This document shows positions 1 to 10,977 of a DNA stretch of 64,000 nucleotides, piece by piece; within the stretch, counting starts at the first letter, position 1; the number at the start of each line of letters is the position of its first letter. A program made the translations under genes and the position numbers. Below the pieces are notes generated by a model that was given only the letters and a program-made list of their open reading frames with translations, was not told the origin of the DNA and did no database searches. Location of the stretch: NCBI GenBank assembly GCA_022702705.1, contig CM040425.1, forward strand, positions 4,402,001 through 4,466,000, in the 5' to 3' direction. This stretch comes from Papilionanthe hookeriana x Papilionanthe teres (lineage: Eukaryota; Streptophyta; Magnoliopsida; Asparagales; Orchidaceae).

Positions 1-1066
1 TATATTTTGATTATTCCAATTTCCAGTTGTGATTGGTTTGTTGTTACCCCATTGAGGATTTGCATTATTCCAATTAAAATTAGGGTGATTCTTTCAACCT
101 GGATTATAATAATTAGAATATGGGTTATTAGTTTTGCTAACAATAGCTTGCAATGTTTCTAAAATTTGATATTCATCATCATTTCCTGAATTATCATTTA
201 ATTGTGATAAATGAGACACGTTATCCAATTTCTTTGATATAGCAGCCACTTAAGAAACTAAAATTGAAAAGGCTTCATTTTATTGAATACTAGCCACTCT
301 TTCAGGATTGATCCTATCAGAAGGCCATTGGAAATTATTAGTTGTCATTTCTTCAATTAAATAATAAGCTTCATCAAATGATTTAGACATTAAAGAACCA
401 CCACCAACAGCATTAATAGATTTAAGAGAAAAAGGAGTGATGTGGCCATTTTCTAAGAAGTTCTTTGAATCGTTCCCATACTTCATAAATAGCTTCCCCA
501 TCAAGTTGAGTAAATGAAGATATATCATTTCTAAGTTTTGCAGTTTTCGATGGCGGAAAATATTTAGCTAAAAATTTATGAGTCATTTCTCCTCAAGTTG
601 TAATAGATCCTGTTGCTAATGAATTTAACCAAATCTTAGCCTTATCCCTTAAAGAAAAAGGAAAAAGCCTAAGTCTAATAGCAGCATCAGAAACACGATC
701 ACATTTAAAGGGGATACAAAGTATTAGAAAACTAGCAAGGTGTAAATTAGGATCTTCAGCAGGAGAACCTCCAAACTAATTATTTTGAACCATTTGTATA
801 ATTGCAGGATTTAATTCAAAAGAATTTGCAGCTACAACAGGTAATTGAATGCTTAGATGAATTTCATCAGCTGTAGGGTTAGCATATTCTCTTAAAGGTC
901 TTTGTTGATTTTGATTTTCATTTTTAATATTTTGATCAATATTATTTTGAGGTATATTAGCCATTTCTTGCAAATTACGAAATCTATTCTCCTTTCTAAT
1001 TTTTCTTATAGTACGCTCTAATTCAAAATTATAAGGTATTAATCCTTCAGTTTCTGAACTTCGCAT
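1..1066 (-). pseudogene. Broken Athila gag (capsid) gene of M1, C-terminus off window
   Basis: Gag polyprotein part of a Ty3/gypsy retrotransposon, which would form the virus-like particle in the cytoplasm. The N-terminus, starting at the ATG ending at 1066, holds the family motifs LERTIRKIRK and LREYANPTADEIHLSIQ. Further on, in shifting frames, come a RDKAKIWLN-like core, a YFPPSKTAKLRND-like segment and EEMTTNNFQWPSDR, all shared with the gag of Athila1 and Athila2. Reading is broken by an in-frame stop after IIQMVQNN (about 777), a frameshift near 530, and stops near 280 and 100-110. The asparagine-rich tail continues past base 1. Confidence 0.8.
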
Positions 1067-1118
1067 AAAAATATGAGAAGGATATTTAATTTATTTAAAT
1101 ATATATCTTTGTTTGTTT

Positions 1119-1129
<11 letters not shown>

Positions 1130-1181
<52 letters not shown>
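1130..1181. repeat. (TA)n microsatellite at the 5' edge of the LINE
   Basis: Uninterrupted TA dinucleotides, about 26 units, directly abutting the first base of the LINE. A second TA tract lies at the other end of the LINE (5923-5986). The pair either marks a TA-rich target site that was duplicated on insertion, or a TA tract on one side plus a TA-type 3' tail on the other. Confidence 0.95.
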
Positions 1182-1184
<3 letters not shown>

Positions 1185-1514
1185 AAATGGCTGAGAGGGA
1201 GGTGAGAGATGCTCTGCTAGGGTTTCCATGGCGGCTGTGAGGGTAAGTGTTTCCTCTGGTGTTTCTCGTGGTGGTTTCTTTCTGGTTTTGCTTTGGTTTG
1301 GTGTTTGTTTGGCCTTTTTGGTGCTTTTGGAGTTTCCCGGGTTACTTGCTTTTCAAATTTTTCTGAAGTGTCTACTGTTCCATTGGTTCTCTGTTCTTTT
1401 GCTGGTTTCACTAGCCGTCAACTCCCATTCTAGGTTTCCTGGCTGTGTCTGCTGGCTGGACAGATATTCTAGTTCTCAGTCTGAATTTTGTTCTGGTGGC
1501 TTGCTCTCTCAGCT

Positions 1515-2510
1515 ATGGCTGATACTCCTGCTAGTCGTTTCCCCATTGATTTCAGCACTAATGTAAGTTGGACAAAGGCCACTTATGCTGGAGTGGTGGG
1601 GAAGGGGCAGGCTCCTCATAAAAATTTTGATCATCTGGTTTTTCCCCAGTCAATGCATGACACTGCAGCTGGTTTGGGTCAGTCCCCTTTCATCAGACCT
1701 GTAGGCAGTAGAGATGGCCATCCTGCAGTGCTGTTTTCTAAACAGGATATGAAATGCCTTAATGATGCTATTAAATATTGCCTCATTGGAAAATTCCAAC
1801 TTGGCCATCCTAAAATGGAGTTTGTGAGAAAATACTTTGATGATCTTGGCTTAGTAGGAAGCTGGAAATTGGGCTTATTAGATGGAAGGCATTTGCTCAT
1901 CGGGCTATCTAATGAGGAAGACTATGCTAAAATATTTAGAAAACAATCAATTATTATTGCTGGGGTTACTATGAAGGTACTAAAGTGGACACCTGACTTT
2001 GATCCACTTAAAGAACCTCCCATCATACCAATGTGGTTTAAATTCCCTAATCTACCTATACAACTCTACAATCACAATGCACTCTATAATATCAGCCAAT
2101 CTTTGGGCCTTCCTTTAAAAACTGATACTCACACCTATGATATGGCTAGACCAGCAGCTGCAAGGGTTCTTGTGGAAAGAGATATCACATTACCTGAGAT
2201 GCTCAGCATTGCAAAGGACATGGATTCCACATGGATTTTGAGTGGTGACTTTAACTGCATTACTTCCATTTCTGAGAAGAAAGGTGGGAGTGCACCTAAT
2301 AAATATACTATGGAAAAATTCAATCAATTCATTCATGATGCCAATATTTTTGATTTGGGTTTCACTGGTCCTGCCTTTACTTGGAGGAGAGGAAACACTT
2401 GGGAGAGATTAGATAGAGTGTTAGTAAACTCTTCTTGGCTTCAAGCTTTCCCATACACTTTTGTAAAGCACCTATCTATGGTCTCGCTTCCGATCACGTA
2501 CCACCGTTAA
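1515..2510 (+). pseudogene. LINE ORF1 (DUF4283-like) fused in frame to the end of the endonuclease
   Basis: An open frame of about 330 codons from the ATG at 1515; an in-frame upstream ATG at 1488 is less like family starts. Roughly residues 60-200 resemble the DUF4283 RNA-binding domain of plant LINE ORF1 (KYCLIGKFQLGHP, WKLGLLDGRHLLIGL, PMWFKFPNLPIQLY). After RVLVERDITLPEM the frame passes straight into the second half of an APE-type endonuclease: ILSGDFN, DLGFTGPAFTWRR, ERLDRVLVN. The ORF1 zinc knuckle and the catalytic N-terminal half of the endonuclease are absent. The closing SDH motif follows after a frameshift near 2485, so the frame ends early at 2510. Enzymatically dead. Confidence 0.8.
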
Positions 2511-4698
2511 TCTCTATCACAAACTCGACTGGTAATGCTCGGAGGAGCTTTTAGATTCCAAAACATGTGGACTTTGCATCCTGACTTTCTAAATCAGATT
2601 AAGAAGGTGTGGACTGCTGCTAAGGGCCATACTCCATGGGGCTGTTTATGGACACTCCAAAAAAATACTGCTAAGCATTTGAAGAATTGGAACTGGGAAA
2701 TCTTTGGCCACCTACAGAATAATATACAACAAGCTGAAAAGACCCTTAAAAGTGTTGAAGCTGGCTATATGCAAGGTGAAAAAATGGAGGCTGAACTGTT
2801 TTCAGCCTCAGATTCTTTGTTAGCCCAAGTTAAATATCAAGAAGACTTTTATAAGCAAAAAGCTGGTACTGTAAAGTTTAAGGATGGAGACAGGAATACA
2901 AGGTATTATCATGCCCACATCAACTTCAGGAGGAAATGTAATATGATCTTAAGTATCACAAAAGCTGATGGGGGGATCATCAATGATGCTGAAGAAATTG
3001 CCAAAGATGCAGTGTCACATTTTCAAGGTTTAATTAATGCAGTTCCACCCAGCAATACTACCATTAAGCAGGAATTATTCCAAGACATGTATCATTATGT
3101 GCAAAACTTAAGTATATCTAATATACCTGATGAAAATGAGATCAAACTAGCACTGGATTCTATTGATGGGAGCAAAGCTGCTGGACCTGATGGTTTTACC
3201 TCCACCTTCTACAAAAGCTGTTGGGATATTATCAAGCCTGATGTTATTCAGGCTGTACAATCTTTTTTTGAAGGTATGGATCCTCCCAGATACTTCACTG
3301 CCTCAAACATTGTATTGCTGCCAAAGAACAAAATCAGGAAGAATTGGGGGATTACAGGCCCATTAGTTTAACAACTGTGATGTCAAAAGTGCTGAGTAAG
3401 ATCATAGTCTCCAGGCTTCAACCTCACCTAAGCTGTCTAATTGAAGGAAATCAAGCTGCTTTTGTAAAAGGCAGGAACATATCTGATATTATTCTTCTAG
3501 CACAGGAGTTAATTCTGGATCTGGACAATAAGTGCAGAGGTCACAACATCATTTTTAAATTGGATATCAAAAAGGCTTATGATACTATTACCTGGGATTT
3601 CATCATCAAGGTCTTACATGCTAGGGGTTTTCAGCCCAACTTTATACACATTATTCATAGATGGCTTAACAACAATGCTCATTCTGTTCTTGTAAATGGT
3701 AAAGCTCATGGGTTCTTTACTGCTGCTCGGGGTATCAAACAAGGTGACCCACTGGTCCCCTACCATTTTCATTTTAGCTTTGGATTATTTATCTAAAATT
3801 CCGAATCGTGGCTTCAACTCGCTCCCCACATAGCTTATCACCACAAATCTATCATCGAATCAGCTCACCTTGCTTATGCCGATGACATTATCATTTTTTC
3901 TAGAGCCTCTAAGACCGCTCGTTAAAACAGCTCACACTATTTTGAAACGAGTTTAGTCAGGTCTCTGGAATGGAACTCAATTTACAAAAATGTAATTTCT
4001 TCCCCAGCAAACATATCAATCTTAATCTGAAGCACTGGATTACTGGCTACTCAGGTTTCCATTCAGCCTCTCTTCCAATTAATTACCTTGGTGTCAAACT
4101 CCTTAAAGGCAGGTCCAAGCAGATTCAATTCCAGGATGTGATTGATAAGATCCATAATCAGATTTCTAGCTGGGCAAACTCCTTCTTATCTAATGGGGGG
4201 AGATTGACTCTGCTGAAGAGTATTATCACAGCACTTCCTTCCTATGCCCTCCAAATGTTTATTATGAAACAAAGCACCAAAAAGAAGATTGGTAATTTGT
4301 TTAACAGATTTTTATGGTCTGGACAGCATAAGCAAACACATTGGCTCTCTTGGCAGCAACTTTGTAAGCCATTACATGCTGGTGGTTTGGGCTTCAAGAG
4401 TTTTGATCAGTTAGGCATAATAAATCTTTGCAAACTCTGGATTAGGTTCAGGGCCAATGACATTCTTTGGGCAAACTTTCTTCATGGCAAATATTGCAAG
4501 GCTGTGCATCCCACAATGGTGCTACCAAAGCTGGGAGATTCCAGGTTATGGAAAGCTATGATAAAAATTAAGGATAAAGCTGAGAACCTTTTTGTATGGG
4601 AGCTTGGTGAGGGTAATATTAATTTCTGGCTAGACAGCTGGATCTGGGAAGGTACTAAGTTGGGGCCATCACCACAAATGAATAATTACTGGTGTTAA
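2486..4698 (+). pseudogene. LINE reverse transcriptase, broken into several frames
   Basis: Continues from the endonuclease (SDHVPPL, then FRFQNMWTLHPDF) into a non-LTR reverse transcriptase. Visible blocks in order: GSKAAGPDGFTSTFYKSCW (about 3167), DYRPISLTTVMSKVLSKI (3346), FVKGRNISD, KLDIKKAYDTITWDFI (3555), GIKQGDPL (3730), YADDIIIFSRAS catalytic motif (about 3871-3906), LPINYLGVKL (4070), SSWANSFLSNGGRLTLLKS (4168) and AGGLGFKSFDQLGIINLC. Frame changes lie near 3344 (one extra G) and 3754, with a stop after the YADD region near 3924. Catalytic residues survive but no continuous protein can be made. Confidence 0.88.
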
Positions 4699-4739
4699 TG
4701 ATTTTTGGGTGGATAACCACTGGAATTTGAATCTACTCA

Positions 4740-5863
4740 GGACAATGCTATCTCCTGATCAGTTACAACAAGTCTCAAATGTTAAGGTGCAACCTGGAAT
4801 CAAAGATAAGCTGAAGATTAAGAACAACTGTTCTCAAAAACTGTCTTCCTTCATCCACCAAAGCTGTTTCTGCTAGGATAGAATCCAGCTAGGGCGTGAG
4901 TCGTGGGGTAATATGCTCGTCACCATCTATATCCTTCTTCTCTGGAGGGTTAGACACCATCTCATCCCTACTGATGACATACTGAAATTAAAGGCTTTGA
5001 AAGGACCATCCTGCTGCTTATTGTGTAAAATGTCTGATGAATCCATCCCTCATTTGTTTTACAGCTATCCTTTCTCCCAAGCTGTTTGGAAAGAACTTCT
5101 CAGCAGGTGCAATTTGGACACTTTGAATCTCAGCAGGTATAATTTGTTCACTCATTGGAAGGACCGGGAGAATGCTAAGCCGCCGATTGTTCCATGTTTG
5201 GTTACTCGGTTCATCCGGATGAACGAAATAAGGCTAAATATGAGGAAAAGTTTTCTTCACCTTTACGAGTTGCAGCTTCATTGTTTGACTTATCTTAGCA
5301 AGCTAATTAAACATCGAATTTTAGAGACATATGTAGTGTGGGACGATTCCTCCAAGCGATTTCTCTCTTTGGTAAAATGGAACCCTCCTCCCAACAGGTG
5401 GCTAAAAGTGAATACTGATGGAAGTTTTCAGCCCTCTATTGTCGGGATTGGTGGAATCTTCGCAGACGAGTCTTGGGGATTGCCTCCTTATTTTCCAGTC
5501 TCCAACCTATGCTATTGATGCCATGGAAGCTGAAATAATTGCTATATTTTGAGTCGTCAAGCTTGCATTTAAATGCCAATTCAAGCACTTGGTGGTTGAG
5601 TCGATTCTATCAATTGTATTAAGTTTCTCAAAAATACCGAGCCAGCCCTATGGTACATTAACAGATGGATGAGAAGGACGACCAATTTCGTGGAAGACAT
5701 GACAGTGCAGTGGAGTCACATTGCTAGAGAAGGTAATGCACCAGCTCACTGGCTTGCATCACAGGGTTGTAATGATAGGATTTTTGTTAGTTCTACTCCC
5801 CCTTCACCTCTTTTACTTTTGCTTCATAGTGACAATCTGAATCTTCCATATGTAAGAAGATAG
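4740..5863 (+). pseudogene. LINE zinc-binding region and C-terminal RNase H, broken
   Basis: From about 4913 a fragment resembles the zinc-binding segment found behind plant LINE reverse transcriptases (LLLWRVRHHLIPTDDILK, CCLLCKMSDESIPHLFYSYP). From about 5372 an RNase H-like domain follows: NRWLKVNTDGSF holds the first catalytic aspartate, GIGGIF is the next strand, and VQWSHIAREGNAPAHWLA (about 5708-5760) is the C-terminal helix and motif. Frame is lost after GIGGIFADESWG and regained at 5669. Such an added RNase H is known from many plant L1 elements. 4699-4912 has no readable domain. Confidence 0.75.
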
Positions 5864-5922
5864 TGTAATCATATTTTAATATGAAATGAAGTTTTGTGCT
5901 TGCCTCTGGCAGGCATTTTTGG

Positions 5923-5986
<64 letters not shown>
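5923..5986. repeat. (TA)n tract at the 3' edge of the LINE
   Basis: About 31 TA units, with one TG interruption near 5955, immediately after the LINE 3' UTR. No poly(A) tail is visible between the LINE and this tract. See the 5' TA tract at 1130-1181. Confidence 0.95.
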
Positions 5987-5990
<4 letters not shown>

Positions 5991-6017
5991 AATTTGCTTT
6001 CTTTTAATTAGTTGTAA

Positions 6018-6035
6018 TCCTCGGCAACGACGACA
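6018..6035 (-). promoter_or_regulatory. Primer-binding site of M1 (tRNA-Asp type, decayed)
   Basis: On the minus strand TGTCGTCGTTGCCGAGGA matches 15 of 18 bases of the complement of the plant tRNA-Asp 3' end (TGGCGCCGTTGCCGGGGA, recalled from memory). It lies 6 bases from the LTR end, the same spacing as in Athila1 and M2. Confidence 0.75.
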
Positions 6036-6041
6036 AAAACT

Positions 6042-7736
6042 TGACCCAACCGCAATTACGTAAGTAAAATAGCTTATAAATTTATGGCCAAACTTGACCC
6101 CAAATCTGATTAAGCTGCTAATGTATGATAATTAAAGACTAAAGTTTTTATAAATAAATATAAATTGTGCACTAGAGGTACTACGCAAGTATATGTATCA
6201 TTGCAAGTAATATAGAGTTTTCTTTTTAAAACCTCAGATATTGATCCCATGAGGATTAATAAAGTTAAAAGAAAAAAAACTATTAATTAAAATCTTTTAA
6301 TTTAAAACCAATTAAAATATGCATAATACAAAAATTGGCAAGTGATAAAACAAGAAAAAAAATATTCTTTCCAAATACGAAATATTCCATGATTAATAAG
6401 CAATTAAAATTAGTTGAGAACTTTAAAAATGTGGTTTTGTGACAAATAGGAGCATAGATATCCTTTACCCTTTGGTCCGGGTCATAAAGAACATTAGCTA
6501 GTTTTTAAAGATTGGATTAGGATGTATTATTACTAGAAAGGGACAAATTTCTAGACTCTCACTTCTAGGTTCCTCCCAATTGGTTGCCTATGGTCTGGTC
6601 TGCTAGTGACCTGTCACCTCTTTTGTAAAACCAAATTGATTGAATTTAGCATGTCAAACTAAAGATTATCTCCCTATTTATTTGCACCTCCCATTAAGAG
6701 AAATGTGATACACAAGTTAAAAATTCTCAGCCCACGGTCAGATCTTAAGAATTCTCCATAGTTTTTAACAATGCAAGAGGCTAATTTGTAAAGTAAATTA
6801 AGATTAGGTACAGTATCATCACAAATTTTTTAGAAAAAAAGAAATTAAGTTCTCATATCTGATTTAAATCTGTTATTAAATCATTTCATATTCGTAGGGA
6901 GAAAGAAAAGAAGACTACTCAGAAAGCATAGAAATTACACCACAAATCATATTCATATAACTCAAATCCAAAGCACTATACTTAAGAAACAAGATATAAA
7001 TACTTATCTAGAATGTAATCCAAGCAATCCTTTGAAGTTTCTCTGACTCCACAGACTCTAACAGGACTTTGACTCTCGAATTCACACAAAACTCTCACTA
7101 AAATAAAGAAGAAGAAACTTTACTTAACAACTCTTAATTAATTATTTGCTAATTAATTCTCTCTCCTCCCTTGCTGTAGAAATGGTCCTCTATTTATAGA
7201 TCTCCAGAAATGACCAATAGTTGCTTAAGACACCTCTTCAAAATTCATCCACATTAAATGAATGTTCTAGAAATTAGTTGTGGGCCCTAGGCGCCAGTTC
7301 TGATGCCTAGGCACCAGGATCTCTGCGCGAATGGATGCATCTACTAACATTTAGGTCGCACCTCTTCGTTTAATAATTGTTCTCCCGTGTCTATATTCAT
7401 TGTATCTTGTTTATAACATGTGGGAATATTTTTAGAGGCTTCTAGATTGGTTCGGAAGCGTCAATAACCATCCAATAACCGTCAAAAAATCTATAGAATC
7501 AATCTGCTGTGTCTGCCGCCTAGGCACCAGATTTGGCGCCTAGGCGCCAAAATCAGCCTCTTTGCATTTTTACTCTTTTTGGCTCATATTTGCTCTTTTT
7601 TAACTCTTTTTCTTCATAAACTCTTTTTGGTGTACCTGCAACCAAAACATAAGAAATATCTTTCATTAAAGCGTAATATCCTTAAAATATTAATAAAAAT
7701 TTGATATAAAATTCAAAGTAGTTTTAAGGCGAATCA
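6042..7736 (-). repeat. 5' LTR of M1 (about 1.70 kb)
   Basis: Minus-strand LTR running from TGATTCGCC at 7736 to GGGTCA at 6042. Shared features with the other Athila LTRs: a GCACTTTAA-like box near the start (here ACGCTTTAA, about 7670), a TATA-like sequence TATAAATAGAGGA (rc of 7188-7200), and a terminal GGGTCA next to the primer site. A GC-rich module with CTAGGCGCC and GGCGCCTAGGCGCC lies at 7514-7551 and 7284-7320, upstream of the TATA box. Bases 7737-7741 (ATAAT) would be one half of the target duplication; the other half is off window. Confidence 0.78.
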
Positions 7737-7741
7737 ATAAT

Positions 7742-8565
7742 CGCGAATACTAGCTACTCTCTTAGGATTTACCCGTTCAAAGGGCCATTGAAAATTATTA
7801 TTAGTCATCTCTTCTATTAACAAATATGCTTCATTAAATGGTTTTGACATTGACGATCAACCAGCAGCAGTATCTATAATCGATCTCAATGATCCTACTA
7901 ATCCATTATAAAATGTTTGAATTATTAACCAATCTGGTAAAACATGATGTGGACACTTCCTAAGGAGATCTTTAAATCATTCCTAAGCTTCATATATTGA
8001 TTCCCCTTCAAACTGACCAAAAGATGTAATATCATTTCTTAGCTTTGCAGATTTTGATGAAGGAAAATATTTTGACAAAAGCTTTTGTGAAAGTTCTCCC
8101 CAAGTTCTGATAGATCCAGGTGCTCACGAATTTAATCACGCCTTAGCTTTATCCCTTAATGAAAAAGGAAAAAGTCTAAGTCTGACAGCATCATTCGACA
8201 CTCCGTCATATTTAAAAGTAGCACACAATTCTAGAAAACTAGTGAGATGTAAATTAGGATCTTCATTAGGTGTTCCTCCAAATTGATTATTTTGTACCAT
8301 TTGGATAGTAGCAGGTTTAAGCTCAAATGAATTAGCAAAAACATCAGGATTTTGGATAGTTAAGTGAATTTCATCTGTTGTTGGGTTATCATAATCTCTT
8401 AAAGGTCTTGGTAAATTTTTATTTTTATTTCTTTGATTATGTAAGTTTTTTCGCCATTTTGTGAGGATTTTCAGGTTGTTTTTGTTGTTTTCGAATTCTT
8501 ATAATAGTATGTTATAATTTTGAATCGTAAGGCACTAAACATATGGATCCAATCCTACGCATATA
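7742..8565 (-). pseudogene. Broken Athila gag gene of M2, split by M1
   Basis: Reads from an ATG near 8562 on the minus strand. Recognisable segments: LVPYDSKL, PRPLRDYDNPTTDEIHLTIQ, FELKPATIQMVQNNQFGG, EDPNLHLTSFLELCATFKY, GVSNDAVRLRLFPFSLRDK, EEMTNNNFQWP. In-frame stops replace codons near 8505, 8450, 8135 and 7985. The gene ends abruptly at 7742 at the M1 LTR; the rest of M2 lies left of M1 and outside the window. It is closer to the Athila1 gag than to the Athila2 gag by eye. Confidence 0.8.
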
Positions 8566-8671
8566 AAATCACACTAAAGACACTTAAAAGTAAACAAGCA
8601 CACACACAATTACAAATTACAAAGTAAAGGTTTTCAATTACTACAAAATTGACAATTGCCATTTTATACCT

Positions 8672-8689
8672 TCCCCAGCAACGGCGCCA
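8672..8689 (-). promoter_or_regulatory. Primer-binding site of M2 (tRNA-Asp type)
   Basis: Minus strand TGGCGCCGTTGCTGGGGA, 17 of 18 bases matching the recalled complement of the tRNA-Asp 3' end. It is followed by 6 bases and then the LTR end. It marks M2 as an Athila-type element and fixes its orientation. Confidence 0.85.
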
Positions 8690-8695
8690 AAAACT

Positions 8696-10387
8696 TGACA
8701 TCGGGTATGCTGCCGCTAACGTAAATATTCAAAAGATAGTTTCAATTCCATTTCACAATAAGATCAATTTAATAATTAGGCAGCCCCTCATATATGCAAG
8801 TACACATATTGTTCAAGAAATACAGAGCTCTAGTAGAGTCCTTGTTATCGATCCCACAACGATCGTAGAAACTTTTCAAAGTACAGTATAAAATTAAAAT
8901 CCAATACTCAATTCACAATGCAATTCAGGTAATATTTAAGTTGCTAGTGTAAAGATGACTAAGGCTAAATTAACTAAAATTACTTTCTAAACTTCTAAAC
9001 AGGATTAACTAAAACAGACTAAATTTTGTATTGAAAGGTTCAAATATGGAAAAGTATCTTTCCTCTTGCAATGATTCTATGATGAGTGAGTGATATAGAT
9101 TGATAATAAACTTGTATTGTGCCAAATAGGAGCATTTATATTCTTTATCCTGTTCAGAGTTACCCACTCTTCAAATTTATGTAAAGAACATTGGCAAATC
9201 CTAGGCTTAAGCCTTAAATCAATGGTTAGGCTGGGAGGATACTGGCTCTCACTTCAAAGCTCCCACTTCCCTTCACCTGAAGGCTAACCCTAGCTTTAGT
9301 TACCAAACTTTAGGACCAAATTAGGGATTTCAGCCTGTTACTCTAAAATCTCCAATTTGATGCCCGTCAAACCACATTTCCCTATTTATTTGCACTCAAT
9401 TCCCATGAACTACGTAACTCATTCATGGATATTGAATTAATTCTCCACTATTATTGTAGAACACTTAGTCATCTCAGATTGAATGTTTCACAACAAGTTT
9501 TAACAATTCAATTGGCCAAATCTAAAAATAAATGAAGTTCAAAGTGAAAAATCATCACAAATTCTTAGCATTTAAAATGGCACATCAAATCTACATCACC
9601 ACTTCACCACATCTCATTGCAAGAAGAAAGACAAAGAAATCGAATCAGAATTCATGAGGAAGATACAACAAAACATGGATTATATATAAAAAATCAAATT
9701 CATACAAACTACAAGAAGTAAATACAACTTATCTCAATTTCTTCCCTAAGAAAATCCCTTGAAGTTCCTTTGAATCCTTTTCTCTCTTCTCTATAATATT
9801 CAATTCTCTCTTTAGAATAGTAAGGAAGAAGTAATCTCTCACTTTCCTCCTTCTCCTACACTCTTTAGAGAAGAATCCCGCACAAAATAAGACTTCTACA
9901 CACTTTAACACACTTACCAACACACTCTCCACAAATTATAACACACTCCCCTCACTCTAAAAGACTCTTTTCCCTCTCTTCTCTCTCTTTCTTTGTGTTC
10001 AAATCTATTTGAAACAATTTAGAAATAAATTCCCCAAGAGTTTTCTCAAGCAACCCTTCAAAAATTATCCAAATACATTGAATTTGACTTCCACCGACAT
10101 TAGGCGCCGACGGCACTGAATAGGGTGCCGGCGGCGCTAATCCACCATTTAAATTCTAAACTCTCTATATTTGGGCACCGGTGGTGCTAATAGGCTTATT
10201 TCTTCCTTTTGCCTATTTTTTCTCCAAATTTGTTCATTTTCGCTTCCTTTTCGTATCCTTTCGCACCAATCACTTAAAATCATCATACCTGCAACAAAAC
10301 CTGAAGAATACCTTCCTTTAAAGTGCAATATCATCAAAAACGAGTACTAATTATATTACAAAAATCTAACATCTTTTTGGTGCATCG
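8696..10387 (-). repeat. 5' LTR of M2 (about 1.69 kb)
   Basis: Minus-strand LTR. It begins at 10387 with CGATGCACC, where TGATGCACC is expected from LTR-C at 59585, so the terminal T appears mutated to C. It ends at 8696 (rc of TGACATCGG). It shares with LTR-C the start, the TTTTTGATGATATTGCACTT-type box and the GC module motif (GCACCGRC.., GGCGCCGACGGCAC) at 10091-10190. A TATA-like run is not obvious. It is inserted in the leader of the Ogre/Tat-like element L1. Short open frames inside it have no homology I recognise. Confidence 0.78.
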
Positions 10388-10959
10388 CCCGTGTCTTGTA
10401 GTTTCAGCGAAGGTACTCAAGTTAAAGCACTTGTCTTAGAACTGGGCATCCTCTGAATTTTAATTATGTGAATTCTTTTAATTTTTAAATTTTTCTTTTA
10501 TTTTATTATTGTATATTTGATTTATTTTGAGTTGTTTTGTCTTGATTTGCAATTTTTACAAAATTTTGTTTTGTTCAGAGTTTATTGGAAGGTTGTTAGA
10601 GTGAAATTTCAGTTTGACCTGTCAGTAACAAGTCAAACCTAAAGAGGAACAAAGTGTCGGACCCAGACGAAGATTTAGAGGGGGTCGACTTCGCATCGAC
10701 CTCGTTTCGACCACTCCTATTCTAACACCTATTGGGGGTCCACCTCACTTAGGGAGGTGAGAAGATTTTGGAACCTCTCTATTTAAGAGTATTTAAACAG
10801 TGACTCTAGAATCAAGGAGAGAGTTTACTATACCTACTCAAGATAGAAATGGGTGGGGTATGCCAACGGAAGAATGATACTTTAGTCCATGAGGAGCATG
10901 GACGTACTATTGATTTATGAAAGCAAAACCATCTGACCTAAAATGGAGAGAAGAACTAG
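10388..10959 (-). other. Leader (5' UTR) of Ogre/Tat-like element L1
   Basis: Non-coding sequence between the M2 LTR and the L1 primer site. Orientation is inferred from the primer site at 10960-10977: on the minus strand this is the region just downstream of it, where Ogre/Tat elements carry a leader before gag. No open frame of note. The element's gag-pol would lie left of M2, outside the window. Confidence 0.5.
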
Positions 10960-10977
10960 TCCCCAGTGAAGTCGCCA
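10960..10977 (-). promoter_or_regulatory. Primer-binding site of L1 (tRNA-Arg type)
   Basis: Minus strand TGGCGACTTCACTGGGGA agrees in 16 of 18 bases with TGGCGACTCCGCTGGGGA, the complement of a plant tRNA-Arg 3' end as I recall it. A tRNA-Arg primer is typical of Ogre and other Tat-lineage Ty3/gypsy elements. It abuts the L-family LTR sequence that starts at about 10978. Confidence 0.6.

Larger units (their letters stand above)
1182..5922 (+). mobile_element. L1-type plant LINE (non-LTR retrotransposon), defective
   Basis: Order: 5' UTR (1182-1514), ORF1-like N-terminus with a DUF4283-type domain, C-terminal half of an APE endonuclease, reverse transcriptase, zinc-binding region, RNase H, short 3' UTR, then (TA)n. 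There is no LTR. A family like this copies itself by target-primed reverse transcription. It looks full-length at the 5' end but is smaller than usual for an intact plant L1 with both ORFs, because a large internal part is missing, and it has at least four frameshifts or stops. It lies in the leader of M1 and is therefore younger than M1. Confidence 0.88.
1..7736 (-). mobile_element. Athila-like Ty3/gypsy element M1, 5' part, interrupted by a LINE
   Basis: On the minus strand this element reads 5' LTR (7736 down to 6042), primer site (6035-6018), leader, then gag (1066 down past base 1). Its pol and 3' LTR lie beyond the left edge. The LINE at 1182-5922 sits in the leader between primer site and gag start. 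M1 itself is inserted in the gag gene of M2: sequence right of 7736 is gag coding sequence of another minus-strand Athila. Assignment to Athila rests on the tRNA-Asp-type primer site and gag similarity to Athila1 in this window. Confidence 0.8.

Noticed and set aside
1228..1566. Open frame starting MAAVRVSVSSG in the LINE 5' UTR
   Set aside because: Overlaps the ORF1 start in another frame, hydrophobic by composition, no family resemblance.
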